From Pseudomonas sp. ANT_J12 (GTDB lineage: Bacteria; Pseudomonadota; Gammaproteobacteria; Pseudomonadales; Pseudomonadaceae): DNA of 64,000 nt. Shown here piece by piece: positions 28,535-37,239 of the stretch. The translations under genes were made by a program, and so were the position numbers. The number at the start of each line of letters is the position of its first letter. Within the stretch, counting starts at the first letter, position 1. Below the pieces are notes generated by a model. That model did not search any database. It was not told the DNA's origin and saw nothing but the letters and a program-made list of their open reading frames with translations. The stretch spans positions 124,001 to 188,000 of the forward strand of contig NZ_VOBN01000001.1 of NCBI RefSeq assembly GCF_008370045.1. The letters run 5' to 3'.

Positions 28535-28951
28535 ATGACTGTTACCGTCAATACCATTTCCAGCGAAGGCTTTCGTCACACTGTCCAGATCGATGATCAC
28601 GAACTGTTCGCCGATGTACCCACCTCAGCCGGTGGCGAAGGCTCGGCGCCGGAGCCCCACGATTACTTCGACGCCGCCCTCGGGGCCTGCAAGGCCCTGA
28701 CCTTGAAAATGTACGCCAAGAAAAAAGACATCCCGCTGACCGGCGTGGGTGTCGAAGTCAAACGCGACAACAGCCAAGAACAGAAAGGCAAATACGCGCT
28801 GCACGTGACCCTCACGCTCAAAGGTGTGCTCAGCGACGCCCAGCGCGAGGAATTGCTGCGTGTCGCGGATCGCTGCCCGATTCATAAACTGATGACCACC
28901 ACCGAGGTCACTATCGAAACCCACGCCCCACAGGGCTTCGACAGCCAGTAA
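28535..28951 (+). CDS. OsmC/Ohr family protein
   Basis: A 138-aa protein of the OsmC superfamily of thiol peroxidases that reduce organic hydroperoxides. The two family cysteines are C52 in LGACKALTLKMYA and C114 in ADRCPIHKL. The GGEGSAPEPHDY segment precedes the first cysteine, as in OsmC/YhfA-type members. An AGAGG site precedes the ATG. It lies 61 bases before the pirin gene on the same strand. The YhfA-like branch is less well characterised than Ohr, so peroxidase activity is inferred. Confidence 0.9.
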   Translation: MTVTVNTISSEGFRHTVQIDDHELFADVPTSAGGEGSAPEPHDYFDAALGACKALTLKMYAKKKDIPLTGVGVEVKRDNSQEQKGKYALHVTLTLKGVLSDAQREELLRVADRCPIHKLMTTTEVTIETHAPQGFDSQ

Positions 28952-29012
28952 CCACGGCGATGTCAGCGGCGGGTTATGCTCTGTGCATCACCCGCCCAGC
29001 CTGGAAAGCCGC

Positions 29013-29876
29013 ATGAACACGCCCCTCGTGATCCGCCCCCGCGCCGAAGATGTCGAAGGTCAGCCGATTCTTCGCCCATTGCCGTCAGCCAAATGCCGCA
29101 GCGTCGGGCCTTTCGTGTTTTTCGACCACATGCTCGAAACCCGTTATCCGCCGGGTAAAGGCATGAACATCCGACAACATCCGCACATCGGTCTGTCGAC
29201 CCTCACCTATTTGTTCCAGGGGCAGATCCAGCACAAGGACAGCCTCGGCTCCGATCAGGTTGTAGGCACTGGAGATGTCAGCTGGATGACTGCCGGCAGC
29301 GCGATAGCACACGTTGAACGCACGCCTGAAGCGCTGAAAGACAGCGGCTTCACGATGCACGGTTTGCAGATCTGGCTGGCATCGCCCAAAGAGCATGAGC
29401 AGGGTCCGGGGCATTACAGCCATCACCCGGCGGCCACGCTGCCGGTCAGCGACAACCTCGGGGTGAAGATCCGGATGATTGCCGGGTCAGGCTTTTGCCT
29501 GGAATCGCCGGTGCCGGTGCTTTCTCCTACCTTGTATGCCGAACTGAACCTGCAAACGGCGACGACTTTGCTGATTCCCACCGAACACGAAGAACGCGCA
29601 CTGTATGTGCTCGACGGCGAGGTACAACTGGATGGCGAGTTGATAGAGCCGCATTCGCTGGTGGTGTTGCCGGTCGGGGAAGAGATGACGTTGTTTGCCG
29701 AGAGCGACTGTCACGCCGTGCTGTTCGGCGGTGCACCGCTGGATGGGCCGCGGCGGATCAACTGGAATTTTGTGGCGAGCGATCCGGCGGCGATTGATGA
29801 AGCGCGCCGACGCTGGGCGGCCGGGGATTGGCCGACGGTGCCAGGGGAAAGTGAAAGGATCGAACTGCCGCGCTGA
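29013..29876 (+). CDS. Pirin family protein
   Basis: A 287-aa bicupin of the pirin family. ATG 29013 (MNTPLVIRPRAED) gives the family start. The metal ligands of human pirin are all present: H56 and H58 in RQHPHIGLSTLTY, and H100 and E102 in SAIAHVERTPE. The N-terminal motif GPFVFFDHM is typical. Bacterial pirins include quercetinases and regulators of central metabolic enzymes; which applies here is unknown. It lies downstream of the OsmC-like gene, and both could belong to an oxidative stress response. Confidence 0.92.
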   Translation: MNTPLVIRPRAEDVEGQPILRPLPSAKCRSVGPFVFFDHMLETRYPPGKGMNIRQHPHIGLSTLTYLFQGQIQHKDSLGSDQVVGTGDVSWMTAGSAIAHVERTPEALKDSGFTMHGLQIWLASPKEHEQGPGHYSHHPAATLPVSDNLGVKIRMIAGSGFCLESPVPVLSPTLYAELNLQTATTLLIPTEHEERALYVLDGEVQLDGELIEPHSLVVLPVGEEMTLFAESDCHAVLFGGAPLDGPRRINWNFVASDPAAIDEARRRWAAGDWPTVPGESERIELPR

Positions 29877-29879
29877 CAT

Positions 29880-30007
29880 GATCGTTCCCACGCGCAGCAA
29901 AGGAATGCAGCCCGGGACGCTCTGCGTCCCATTGGAACGCGGAGCGTCCCTGGAGGCATTCCTTTGCTGCGCGTAGGAACGATCAAACGCTCCGTGTGGG
30001 AACGATC
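29880..30007. repeat. Long palindromic repeat (GATCGTTCCCACGC family)
   Basis: The element begins GATCGTTCCCACGC and ends GCGTAGGAACGATC, with nested arms GGGACGCTCTGCGTCCC and GGAACGCGGAGCGTCCC between. A second, truncated end copy (GCTCCGTGTGGGAACGATC) follows directly. It lies between convergent genes. Confidence 0.88.
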
Positions 30008-30008
30008 A

Positions 30009-30737
30009 TCAGGCGCTGAATACTTCATCCAGCAAGTTATGCATCGACACAAACGCCCGACTGGCGGTCTTCGCGTCATACATCATTTTGCCCGGCACAT
30101 TCGCATGTGGATCGGTAAACGAGTGCACCGCGCCGCCATAGCTCAGCAGTTGCCAATCCACGCCCGCCGCGTTCATTTCAGCTTCGAACGCCGGCAGTTG
30201 CTCTTTCGGCACCAGCGGATCGGACGCCCCGTGCAACACCAGTACCGAGCCGTTGATGTTTTTCGCATCGTTGACGTTCGGCGTATCCAGCGAGCCATGG
30301 AACGACACCGCCGCTTTCACCGGCGCACCGCTGCGGGCCAGTTCCAGCGCGCAGCAACCGCCAAAGCAGAAACCGAAGGTGGCCAGTTTCGAGGTATCGA
30401 CCGCCGCATCGCCCTGAGCCTGCAACTGCTCGAACGCCGCCTGCATACGCTGGCGCAACAGGCCACGGTCACTCTTCAGCGGCATCATCGCCGCGCCCGC
30501 CTCGTCGCCGTTCTGCGGACGCACCGACTGGCCGTACAGGTCGGCGATCAGCACCACATAACCTTTGGCCGCCACTGACTTGGCAATCTCTTCGGCACCG
30601 GCGCTGATGCCCATCCAGTTCGGCGCCATCAACAGACCCGGGCGTGGCCCTTTGTGGTCGGCATCAAAGGCCAGGCGGCTTTCGTAAGACTGGCCATCAA
30701 GCTGATAGACCACGGAACGCACAGTGACTTGGCTCAT
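30009..30737 (-). CDS. Dienelactone hydrolase family protein
   Basis: A 242-aa alpha/beta hydrolase. The triad is visible: nucleophile C124 in FGFCFGGCCALELA, D173 in HGASDPLVP, and H205 in YGGAVHSFT. The cysteine nucleophile is typical of dienelactone hydrolase. I chose ATG 30737 (MSQVTVRSVVYQLDG), which has a usable upstream site. It lies downstream of htpG but a terminator separates them, so it has its own promoter. No chlorocatechol pathway genes surround it, so it is probably a general esterase of this family. Confidence 0.9.
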   Translation of the reverse strand: MSQVTVRSVVYQLDGQSYESRLAFDADHKGPRPGLLMAPNWMGISAGAEEIAKSVAAKGYVVLIADLYGQSVRPQNGDEAGAAMMPLKSDRGLLRQRMQAAFEQLQAQGDAAVDTSKLATFGFCFGGCCALELARSGAPVKAAVSFHGSLDTPNVNDAKNINGSVLVLHGASDPLVPKEQLPAFEAEMNAAGVDWQLLSYGGAVHSFTDPHANVPGKMMYDAKTASRAFVSMHNLLDEVFSA

Positions 30738-30761
30738 TTCAGACTCCTGAGTCTCAAGAAT

Positions 30762-30788
30762 AAAAAAACCCGCCGAAGCGGGTTTTTG
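30762..30788 (-). terminator. htpG terminator
   Basis: On the minus strand AAAAACCCGCTTCGGCGGG is followed by a run of seven T residues; the loop is TTCG. It starts about 10 bases after the htpG stop. Confidence 0.92.
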
Positions 30789-30798
30789 TACAACGCAG

Positions 30799-32703
30799 TT
30801 AAACCGACAGTTCAACCAACAGCTTGTTGAGACGGCGCACGTAGGCTGCCGGGTCTTTCAAGCTGTCGCCGGCCGCCAGGGCCGCCTGATCGAACAGGAT
30901 GTGCGACAGGTCGCCGAAGCGCTCGTCGCTCTGCTCGGCGTCGAGTTTCTCGATCAGCGGGTGAGCCGGGTTGAATTCGAAGATCGGCTTCGAATCCGGA
31001 ACCTTCTGCCCGCTGGCTTCGAGGATCTGACGCATTTGCATGCCCAGGTCCTGTTCGCCGATAGCGAGGATCGCCGGGGAGTCGGTGAGGCGATGGGAAA
31101 CCCGGACTTCAGCGACGGAATCGCCCAGTGCGGTTTTCAGACGCTCAACCAGGCCTTCTTTGGACTTGGCGACTTCTTCCGCGGCTTTCTTGTCCTCTTC
31201 CGAGTCCAGGTTGCCCAGGTCCAGGTCACCGCGTGCCACGTCGACAAAGCTCTTGCCGTCGAAGTCGCTGAGGTAGCTCATCAGCCACTCGTCGATACGG
31301 TCGGTCAGCAGCAGCACTTCGATGCCTTTCTTGCGGAAGACTTCCAGGTGCGGGCTGTTTTTGACTTGCGCGTAGGTTTCGCCGGTCAGGTAGTAGATCT
31401 TGTCCTGACCTTCCTTGGCGCGGGCCAGGTAGTCAGCCAGACCGACCACTTGCTCGCCTTCTTCGCCCTGGGTGGAGGCGAAACGCAGCAGGCCAGCGAT
31501 TTTCTCTTTGTTGGCGAAATCTTCAGCCGGGCCTTCTTTCATGACCTGGCCGAAGTTTTTCCAGAAGCCTTTGTATTGCTCAGGCTCGTTCTTCGCCAGT
31601 TTTTCCAGCATGTCCAGAACGCGCTTGGTCAGCGCCGACTTCATGGAATCGATGATCGGGTCTTTCTGCAGGATTTCCCGCGACACGTTCAGCGACAGGT
31701 CGTTGGAGTCGACCACGCCTTTGATGAAGCGCAGGTACAACGGCAGGAACGACTCGGCCTGATCCATCACAAACACGCGTTGCACGTACAGCTTCAGGCC
31801 TTTCGGCGCTTCACGCTGGTACAGGTCGAACGGAGCACGGGTCGGTACGTAGAGCAGCGAGCTGTATTCCAGCTTGCCTTCGACCTTGTTGTGGCTCCAG
31901 CTCAGTGGGTTCTCGAAGTCATGGGCGATGTGCTTGTAGAACTCCTGGTATTCCTCGTCCTTGATCTCGGTGCGAGGACGGGTCCACAGGGCGCTGGCGC
32001 GGTTGACGGTTTCCCACTCAACGGCCGGTGCCTCTTCGCCTTCAACGGCTGCCACTTCTTTCGGCAACTCGATCGGCAAAGCGATGTGATCGGAGTACTT
32101 CTTGATGATGTTGCGCAGGCGCCAGCCATCAGCGAATTCGTCTTCACCGGACTTCAGGTGCAGGACGATACGGGTGCCGCGTTCGGCTTTCTCGACGGTG
32201 GCAACTTCGAAGTCGCCCTCGCCCTTGGACGACCAATGCACGCCTTCGGAAGCGGCAGCACCGGCGCGACGGCTGAACACGTCAACCTTATCGGCAACGA
32301 TGAAAGCGGAGTAGAAACCCACACCGAACTGACCGATCAGGTGCGAATCTTTCTTCTGATCGCCGGACAGGTGTTTCATGAAATCAGCGGTGCCGGACTT
32401 GGCGATCGTCCCCAGGTGGGTGATCGCGTCTTCGCGGCTCATGCCGATACCGTTGTCTTCGAGGGTGACGGTTTTCGCGTCCTTGTCGAAGCTCACTCGG
32501 ATTTTCAGTTCGGCGCCACCTTCCAGCAACTCAGGCTTGGACAGGGCTTCGAAACGTAATTTGTCGACAGCGTCAGAGGCGTTCGAGATCAACTCGCGAA
32601 GGAAAATTTCCTTGTTGGAATACAGCGAATGGATCATGAGGTGCAGCAGTTGCTTCACCTCGGTCTGGAAGCCCAGGGTTTCCTTTTGAGTTTCCACACT
32701 CAT
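30799..32703 (-). CDS. htpG: Chaperone HtpG (Hsp90)
   Basis: A 634-aa bacterial Hsp90. The N-terminal GHKL ATPase domain shows [16 protein letters not shown], the DNGIGMS loop and [13 protein letters not shown]; the middle domain and a C-terminal dimerisation domain follow. I chose ATG 32703 ([12 protein letters not shown]), the conserved start, with GGAG 10 bases upstream. The region just before the start contains a weak heat-shock-like promoter (see separate entry). It is monocistronic. Confidence 0.98.
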   Translation of the reverse strand: MSVETQKETLGFQTEVKQLLHLMIHSLYSNKEIFLRELISNASDAVDKLRFEALSKPELLEGGAELKIRVSFDKDAKTVTLEDNGIGMSREDAITHLGTIAKSGTADFMKHLSGDQKKDSHLIGQFGVGFYSAFIVADKVDVFSRRAGAAASEGVHWSSKGEGDFEVATVEKAERGTRIVLHLKSGEDEFADGWRLRNIIKKYSDHIALPIELPKEVAAVEGEEAPAVEWETVNRASALWTRPRTEIKDEEYQEFYKHIAHDFENPLSWSHNKVEGKLEYSSLLYVPTRAPFDLYQREAPKGLKLYVQRVFVMDQAESFLPLYLRFIKGVVDSNDLSLNVSREILQKDPIIDSMKSALTKRVLDMLEKLAKNEPEQYKGFWKNFGQVMKEGPAEDFANKEKIAGLLRFASTQGEEGEQVVGLADYLARAKEGQDKIYYLTGETYAQVKNSPHLEVFRKKGIEVLLLTDRIDEWLMSYLSDFDGKSFVDVARGDLDLGNLDSEEDKKAAEEVAKSKEGLVERLKTALGDSVAEVRVSHRLTDSPAILAIGEQDLGMQMRQILEASGQKVPDSKPIFEFNPAHPLIEKLDAEQSDERFGDLSHILFDQAALAAGDSLKDPAAYVRRLNKLLVELSV

Positions 32704-32721
32704 GGTCATCAAACTCCAATC

Positions 32722-32747
32722 AGATGGCAGTGGCCGTGACCTTCAGG
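32722..32747 (-). promoter_or_regulatory. Possible sigma32-type promoter of htpG
   Basis: CCTGAAG, 13 bases, CCATCT resembles the heat-shock consensus CTTGAA-N13-17-CCCCATNT, though with a shortened -10. The leader would be only about 10-15 bases and would still contain the GGAG site. The match is weak. Confidence 0.3.
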
Positions 32748-32784
32748 GTCGACGGCGGGTTGTCATCAGAGTTTGGGGCTGAGT

Positions 32785-33237
32785 TCAGGATTTCAAGGGC
32801 TCTTCGATTTTGAAATGTCCACGGGCCGTGGCAATCGGCTCGGCTTCGGTGCTTTGCCAGGCCGTCACCGCCACGTTGGCCACCCGCCGCCCCTGGCGAC
32901 ACACCTGGCAGCGCGCCCAGGTATCGCGAAATTGCCCGGCGCGCAGGTAGTCGAGGGAGAAGTCGATGATCTTCGGCACACCGGGCGAGCCAGTGAAAAT
33001 CAACAGGTGCAACGCGGCCGACAGCTCCATGAACCCGGCAATGACGCCGCCATGGATCGCCGGCAATAAAGGGTTACCAATGTTGTCCTTGTTCGCCGGC
33101 AGGCGAAACAGCAGCTCATCCCCCACCCGTGAACATTCGATGCCGATCAACTTGGCGTAGGGAATCAGGTGCAGCAGCGAGGCGTAGTCCCCTTGCGCAT
33201 GGGCCTGTTGCAGTTGTTCCTTGAACGAGTCCGTCAT
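32785..33237 (-). CDS. PaaI family thioesterase, copy 1
   Basis: A 150-aa hotdog-fold protein expected to hydrolyse an acyl-CoA thioester. The signature is GNPLLPAIHGGVIAGFMELSA near residues 60-80, with the usual HGG. Length and fold match the PaaI/YbgC type. It is the second gene of a tandem pair: its ATG overlaps the upstream thioesterase stop by four bases, so both are made together. The two share an overall plan but are strongly diverged, suggesting distinct substrates. The nearby htpG is on the same strand, after about 80 bases. Confidence 0.88.
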   Translation of the reverse strand: MTDSFKEQLQQAHAQGDYASLLHLIPYAKLIGIECSRVGDELLFRLPANKDNIGNPLLPAIHGGVIAGFMELSAALHLLIFTGSPGVPKIIDFSLDYLRAGQFRDTWARCQVCRQGRRVANVAVTAWQSTEAEPIATARGHFKIEEPLKS

Positions 33238-33710
33238 TTCGCACCTCCAGCGATGGCGCCACCAAAGCCTTTGGTGCCCTTGATGCCTTTGCCCATGCGC
33301 ATGAAGGTGCCGACCACGTGGGCGATGGGCTGCTCGGGATCGTCCTGGTAGGCAAAGCCCCGGGCGAAGATCACATCGGTGGTCACCCGGTAACATTGGG
33401 CGAAACCGTAGACATCCCTATCGGGTTCGGCGGCGTGCATGTAGTCGATGCGCAGGTCGAGGGTCGGGCAGACTTCGAATTCCGGCAGCACGCACAGAGT
33501 CGACATGCCTAAAGCGGTGTCCATCAGCGACGTCAAAGCGCCCCCGTGAATGACCCCGGTTTGTGGATTGCCAACGATTTGCGGGCTGTAGGGCAGGACG
33601 ACCGTTAGTCCGTCCGTACTCGCGCTGTGAACTCGTAAACCGAGCACCTGACAATGTCGCAGTGCCGAGAGAAATCGTGTTGCGCGCTCAAAAACGGGGT
33701 TTTCGGCCAT
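33234..33710 (-). CDS. PaaI family thioesterase, copy 2
   Basis: A 158-aa hotdog-fold thioesterase. The signature GNPQTGVIHGGALTSLMDTA carries HGG, and a catalytic-type acidic residue follows in LMDTALG. The C-terminal tail GKGIKGTKGFGGAIAGGAK is Gly/Lys-rich and probably unstructured, unlike copy 1. It begins the pair; its stop overlaps the next gene as ATGA. The substrate is unknown; medium-chain or aromatic acyl-CoA are typical for the family. Confidence 0.88.
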   Translation of the reverse strand: MAENPVFERATRFLSALRHCQVLGLRVHSASTDGLTVVLPYSPQIVGNPQTGVIHGGALTSLMDTALGMSTLCVLPEFEVCPTLDLRIDYMHAAEPDRDVYGFAQCYRVTTDVIFARGFAYQDDPEQPIAHVVGTFMRMGKGIKGTKGFGGAIAGGAK

Positions 33711-33868
33711 GGGATAGGAACTCTTCTTAGTATCGGATCAACGCATTGGGTTATCAGGTAAAAGTTCAATCAGGTTTAAAACTTATATATCTGTATGAAA
33801 TGAGGAACTTATCGCTGACGGCTGTGCTCGAAAGGCCAGTAGATATTTTCCATAAGGAGAAACACCCC

Positions 33869-34126
33869 ATGCGTAAGACTTTAGCTATTGCCTTGATGTT
33901 GACCGCTTCCCTCGGTCTCGCTGCGTGCGATAAAAAATCCGAGGACAAAGCTCAAGATGCTAACCAACATGCTGAGCAAGCTCAGCAAGACATGAACAAA
34001 GCACAGGATAAAGTGAACGACGCTGCGAAAGAAAACGCCGAAGCCGCCAAAGCTCAGGCTGAATCGAACAAAGCTGCAGCACAGGAGTCCGCTCCGGCCG
34101 CTCCAACCGAAGCACCTAAAAACTAA
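33869..34126 (+). CDS. Small Ala/Lys/Gln-rich lipoprotein, 85 aa
   Basis: The start ATG 33869 has a strong AAGGAGA site. The product is a lipoprotein: signal MRKTLAIALMLTASLGLAAC with lipid on the C of LAAC. The mature part is about 65 residues rich in Ala, Gln, Lys and Glu, with heptad-like spacing suggesting a coiled coil, ending in a Pro/Ala tail (APAAPTEAPKN). It resembles small Lpp- or OprI-like envelope lipoproteins in composition but I cannot assign it. It has its own strong terminator. Confidence 0.85.
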   Translation: MRKTLAIALMLTASLGLAACDKKSEDKAQDANQHAEQAQQDMNKAQDKVNDAAKENAEAAKAQAESNKAAAQESAPAAPTEAPKN

Positions 34127-34145
34127 AACAGTTTTTAGCGTGATT

Positions 34146-34177
34146 AAAGAAAACCCGCCAAGTGCGGGTTTTCTTTT
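34146..34177 (+). terminator. Terminator after the small lipoprotein
   Basis: AAAGAAAACCCGC pairs with GCGGGTTTTCTTTT around a 5-base loop. Confidence 0.9.
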
Positions 34178-34203
34178 GCCTGGCATTTACCCTTACAGCA
34201 ATT

Positions 34204-34863
34204 TCAACCGCCGCTAGTTGGTGGTGGCTGAAAGGCACATTCACCCGAATAGCCCGGTCGACCATCACACACGGTCAAACAGCTCGCCTGGTTTTTAAAC
34301 TTGGCACTGACGGATAACGGATAACCGTAGTCCGGCGTTATCACCTTCAAAGTCGATGCGCAGGAGGCCTGCGTATTGAAACGAAAGGTAATGCTGTCCC
34401 ACCGTTCCCGACGCTGAAATAACAATGAGAAGGTGTGGCCGCTGTTCCACATCGATTTGCTCGGTACCACGAAACGATAGTGCAGTTCGTCCAGCCGCTG
34501 ACCAAACACCTTGTAAGTGCTGCGCCCAGTCTCGATCTTGGGCACCGGATAGGGAATCGGCAGGACGTAGGGCAGCCCGGTAAGGCCGGTATCAACGTCC
34601 AGGCCTTTCTGGAAATAAGGCACCTCGATATAGGGGAAGCCGCTGTAAGTGATACGGTCGTCGCGATGAAACTGACTTTGGGACGGCTTGTAATCCGGCG
34701 CCAATGCGAAGGCGACATCAAGCGTCAGCAACGCTTTATCGACGTCCAGGTTTTCGGACAGGAACTCCCTGTCGGTGGAGCCATCCTGAGTGACACAACC
34801 ACCCAGCGACACGGCGATACCGATCAGCAGCAAGACGCCACGACCCGTTAGTGAATTGTTCAT
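34204..34863 (-). CDS. Hypothetical lipoprotein, 219 aa
   Basis: A lipoprotein signal is clear: hydrophobic segment LLLIGIAVSLGGC with lipobox LGGC at about residue 23. I recognise no domain. The mature part is beta-strand rich with several aromatic motifs (FPYIEVPYFQKGLD, PYVLPIPYPVPKIETG) and cysteines in its C-terminal third (about residues 160, 188, 192 and 201), which could form disulfides. It starts 5 bases after the upstream gene on the same strand, so the two are probably a unit in the envelope. The pair also looks native in base use. Confidence 0.72.
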   Translation of the reverse strand: MNNSLTGRGVLLLIGIAVSLGGCVTQDGSTDREFLSENLDVDKALLTLDVAFALAPDYKPSQSQFHRDDRITYSGFPYIEVPYFQKGLDVDTGLTGLPYVLPIPYPVPKIETGRSTYKVFGQRLDELHYRFVVPSKSMWNSGHTFSLLFQRRERWDSITFRFNTQASCASTLKVITPDYGYPLSVSAKFKNQASCLTVCDGRPGYSGECAFQPPPTSGG

Positions 34864-34868
34864 CAGGC

Positions 34869-35735
34869 TTAGCGCTCGGAAAGGGGTAATGCGGGGCCCA
34901 GGCCACGGCCGACCAGTTCCCACGAGCCGTTTTTGGCCTGCCAGTGGAAGCGCGTTGCGAACCAGGCAATCGTCATGTCCTCGGCCAGACGCTTGTCATC
35001 AATGCTTGGCTTGCCATCCTTGTGTGCCTGGACGGCCTGGGCATAAGCGGCCTTTGAAATATCGGCCAGTTCACCGACGTTGGCATCGGCTGGCAACTGA
35101 TAGGCCGCACTCAGGCCGTCCTCACGTCCGCCGACCAATATTTGTTTGAAGTTCAGGAACGCCGCCAGCCGATTGTCCGGGGACACCGACATCAGTGTCC
35201 CCCCGGAGCTGTAGACCTTGGCCTTGAACCGGGTGTCAAACCACAGCACTTCGCCGGTGTGGGTATCCAACGCGCGACCGGACTCCCTAAACAGCAAAAC
35301 CTCCTCACGCCCTGGTTGCGGCACGCCCCAGTCGGGATGTTTCAGATCGTTGATTGGGCTTAACACCCGCGACAAGGGCACGCCATTTTGTACGCTGATG
35401 AGCAGCGTACCGACGCCGCTGTAGCCCGAGGTGACCGCCAACAGCATGGGCTGCCCCTCGCTCAGCGCCTTGATCGGCCGCACACCACCGACTTCCCAGG
35501 AACCGAAGGGCCGGTACTTGCGGGAACGAAAACTGATAGACAACTGCGGTCCGTAGCCAGCAAGCGTTTTTGTGGGTGCCGGCGGGACAACCAGGAAATC
35601 GCCGAATCGTTTGGCCTCGGGCTTGGGAGGCACGGCGGACGGGGAGGCCTGCGCCAGCGCACTGCCGGCCATCAGGGCCCATACCCACCAGCCGCGTCGG
35701 CGGCGTGGTGGCTGACACGTTTGAAATCCGTTCAA
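34869..35735 (-). CDS. Hypothetical exported protein, 288 aa
   Basis: The start is TTG 35735, with a GGAAGG site a few bases upstream; no nearby ATG gives a better one. The N-terminus has a basic run (RRRRGWW) then a hydrophobic stretch ending ALAQA, consistent with a Sec or twin-arginine-like signal. The central part (SGYSGVGTLLISVQNG, and later GGTLMSVSPDNRLAAFLNF) reads like propeller-type repeats, but I cannot name a family. It lies directly before a lipoprotein gene and probably acts with it in the envelope. Confidence 0.65.
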   Translation of the reverse strand: MNGFQTCQPPRRRRGWWVWALMAGSALAQASPSAVPPKPEAKRFGDFLVVPPAPTKTLAGYGPQLSISFRSRKYRPFGSWEVGGVRPIKALSEGQPMLLAVTSGYSGVGTLLISVQNGVPLSRVLSPINDLKHPDWGVPQPGREEVLLFRESGRALDTHTGEVLWFDTRFKAKVYSSGGTLMSVSPDNRLAAFLNFKQILVGGREDGLSAAYQLPADANVGELADISKAAYAQAVQAHKDGKPSIDDKRLAEDMTIAWFATRFHWQAKNGSWELVGRGLGPALPLSER

Positions 35736-35812
35736 GAATTGCCTTCCATGGGAAACCGAAGCCGGACGTTACAACGCCATCATGCGGCTGCGCAATGCCC
35801 CGGCCTGTCGTG

Positions 35813-36214
35813 CTAGAGCAATACGGTCCTGAACGTCGGGCTGATCATCAGCAACAACGAACACACCAGGCCGATCAACCACACCAGGCTGCGCTGCCAG
35901 GCAAGATCGCCCCAATAACACAGCAAATAAATGATGCGCGTGATCACAAAAATGATCGCCAGCGAATCAATCAGCCACCCCTGCGTTTGCGTGGTGTGCG
36001 CCATCAACACGCCCACCGCAAACAAGATGAACGCCTCAAAACAGTTCTGATGAGCCGCCACCGCACGCGCACCGAAACCGGTCAATTGCGCCTGTTGCTG
36101 ACGCGGCAGATGATTGTTGTAACCGCCCTGCTCTTTCATCGCCTTGGCCACCGGCATGCGGGCCACGTAGATCAGCAATGCGCTGATAAACACACACCAG
36201 AACGGAATACTCAT
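35813..36214 (-). CDS. MAPEG family membrane protein
   Basis: A 133-aa inner membrane protein with four hydrophobic segments. The family signature GARAVAAHQNCFEAFILFA lies in the middle (about residues 48-66). MAPEG proteins in eukaryotes are glutathione or prostaglandin synthases; the bacterial YecN-like branch is uncharacterised. ATG 36214 overlaps the upstream DUF599 stop as ATGA, so the two are translationally coupled. Confidence 0.88.
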   Translation of the reverse strand: MSIPFWCVFISALLIYVARMPVAKAMKEQGGYNNHLPRQQQAQLTGFGARAVAAHQNCFEAFILFAVGVLMAHTTQTQGWLIDSLAIIFVITRIIYLLCYWGDLAWQRSLVWLIGLVCSLLLMISPTFRTVLL

Positions 36215-36951
36215 CAAGCGGCCTCTTTGTTGGCTTCGGGCAATGGCGCCTCTGTAGGGGTATAGACCATCACATCGAGAACGTCGGAATGAAACTCCCG
36301 GCGATACAACACCAGCACCACGCCGGCGCTCATCAACATGAACAGCCACGGACTGACGAACCACGCCAGCATGGTCATGCCAAAATAGTACGAACGCAGG
36401 CCGAAGTTGAACTGGTTGGCCGCCATCGAAATCACCCGCGCCGCCCGTGCCGCGAAGGCTTTGCGCTCCTGCTCGGAGACATGCCGCTCGCCGATCATCG
36501 GTGCCGAGCCCACCAGGATCGCCGCGAAGTTGTACTGGCGCATGCACCAACTGAAGGTGAAGAACGCGTAGACGAACACCAGCGCCAGGCACAGCAACTT
36601 GATCTCCGACATGCCCTGGGACGCCTGCTGCACCATCGGGATATCCGCCAGCAGCGACACCGCCCGTTCGGAGGCGCCGAGCACGGTGAGAATGCCCGCC
36701 AGGATAATCAGCGTGCTGGAGGCGAAGAACGAGGCGTTACGTTCCAGGTTGCCGATCACGCTGGCATCGGCGATGCGGTTGTCGCGCAGCAGCATGCGAC
36801 GCATCCAGTCTTCGCGATACAGATGCAACACGCTGGCCAGGCACGCGGTATCGCGGCCCTTCCACGTCGCATAACGGGTGTAACCGCCCCAGCAGATGAC
36901 AAACCAGAGCGCGGCGAGCAGGTGGATCAGGTTGGCGTGGATAAACGACAT
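36214..36951 (-). CDS. DUF599 domain membrane protein
   Basis: A 245-aa inner membrane protein with several hydrophobic segments. I chose ATG 36951 (MSFIHANLIHLLAALWF), because the frame further upstream enters a repeat. DUF599 features include the HLLAALWFVICWGGYTRYA start and RQYNFAAILVGSAP. Function is unknown; members occur widely in proteobacteria. It is coupled to the MAPEG gene by an ATGA overlap, which suggests joint action in the membrane. Confidence 0.85.
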   Translation of the reverse strand: MSFIHANLIHLLAALWFVICWGGYTRYATWKGRDTACLASVLHLYREDWMRRMLLRDNRIADASVIGNLERNASFFASSTLIILAGILTVLGASERAVSLLADIPMVQQASQGMSEIKLLCLALVFVYAFFTFSWCMRQYNFAAILVGSAPMIGERHVSEQERKAFAARAARVISMAANQFNFGLRSYYFGMTMLAWFVSPWLFMLMSAGVVLVLYRREFHSDVLDVMVYTPTEAPLPEANKEAA

Positions 36952-36979
36952 GCAATTCCCTGTGAGACGTTGGCAGAAC

Positions 36980-37096
36980 GTGTAGGAGCGAGGCTTGTGT
37001 GGCGAGGGGGCTTGCCCCCGTTGGGCTGCACAGCAGGCCCATTCTTTGGGGCCGCTTCGCGACCCAACGGGGGCAAGCCTTCTCGCAACACAAGCG
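36980..37096. repeat. Variant REP element
   Basis: TGTAGGAGCGAGGCTTG begins the element. Inverted arms GGGGGCTTGCCCCCGTTGGG and CCCAACGGGGGCAAGCC face each other across about 35 bases. It is related to the GAGGCTTGCCCGC family but with a longer second arm. It lies between brnQ and the DUF599 gene. Confidence 0.8.
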
Positions 37097-37166
37097 TGGA
37101 CCCACATCGGTTTTTAGTAGTGGTTCGACGTTGCTTCGCGGGAAAAGACACTGCATCGCGCCCAAT

Positions 37167-37200
37167 AAAAATGCCCCGTATCAATGGATACGGGGCATTT
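37167..37200 (-). terminator. brnQ terminator
   Basis: AAATGCCCCGTATC pairs with GATACGGGGCATTT, with a T tract on the minus strand. It follows the brnQ stop by about 40 bases. Confidence 0.9.
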
Positions 37201-37239
37201 GTGTTTCAACCCATTGCCCGCTTGTGACGGACGATCAGT

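Noticed and set aside
30901..32559. Long plus-strand frame opposite htpG
   Set aside because: Reverse-frame artefact of a high-GC gene; htpG motifs are unambiguous on the other strand.
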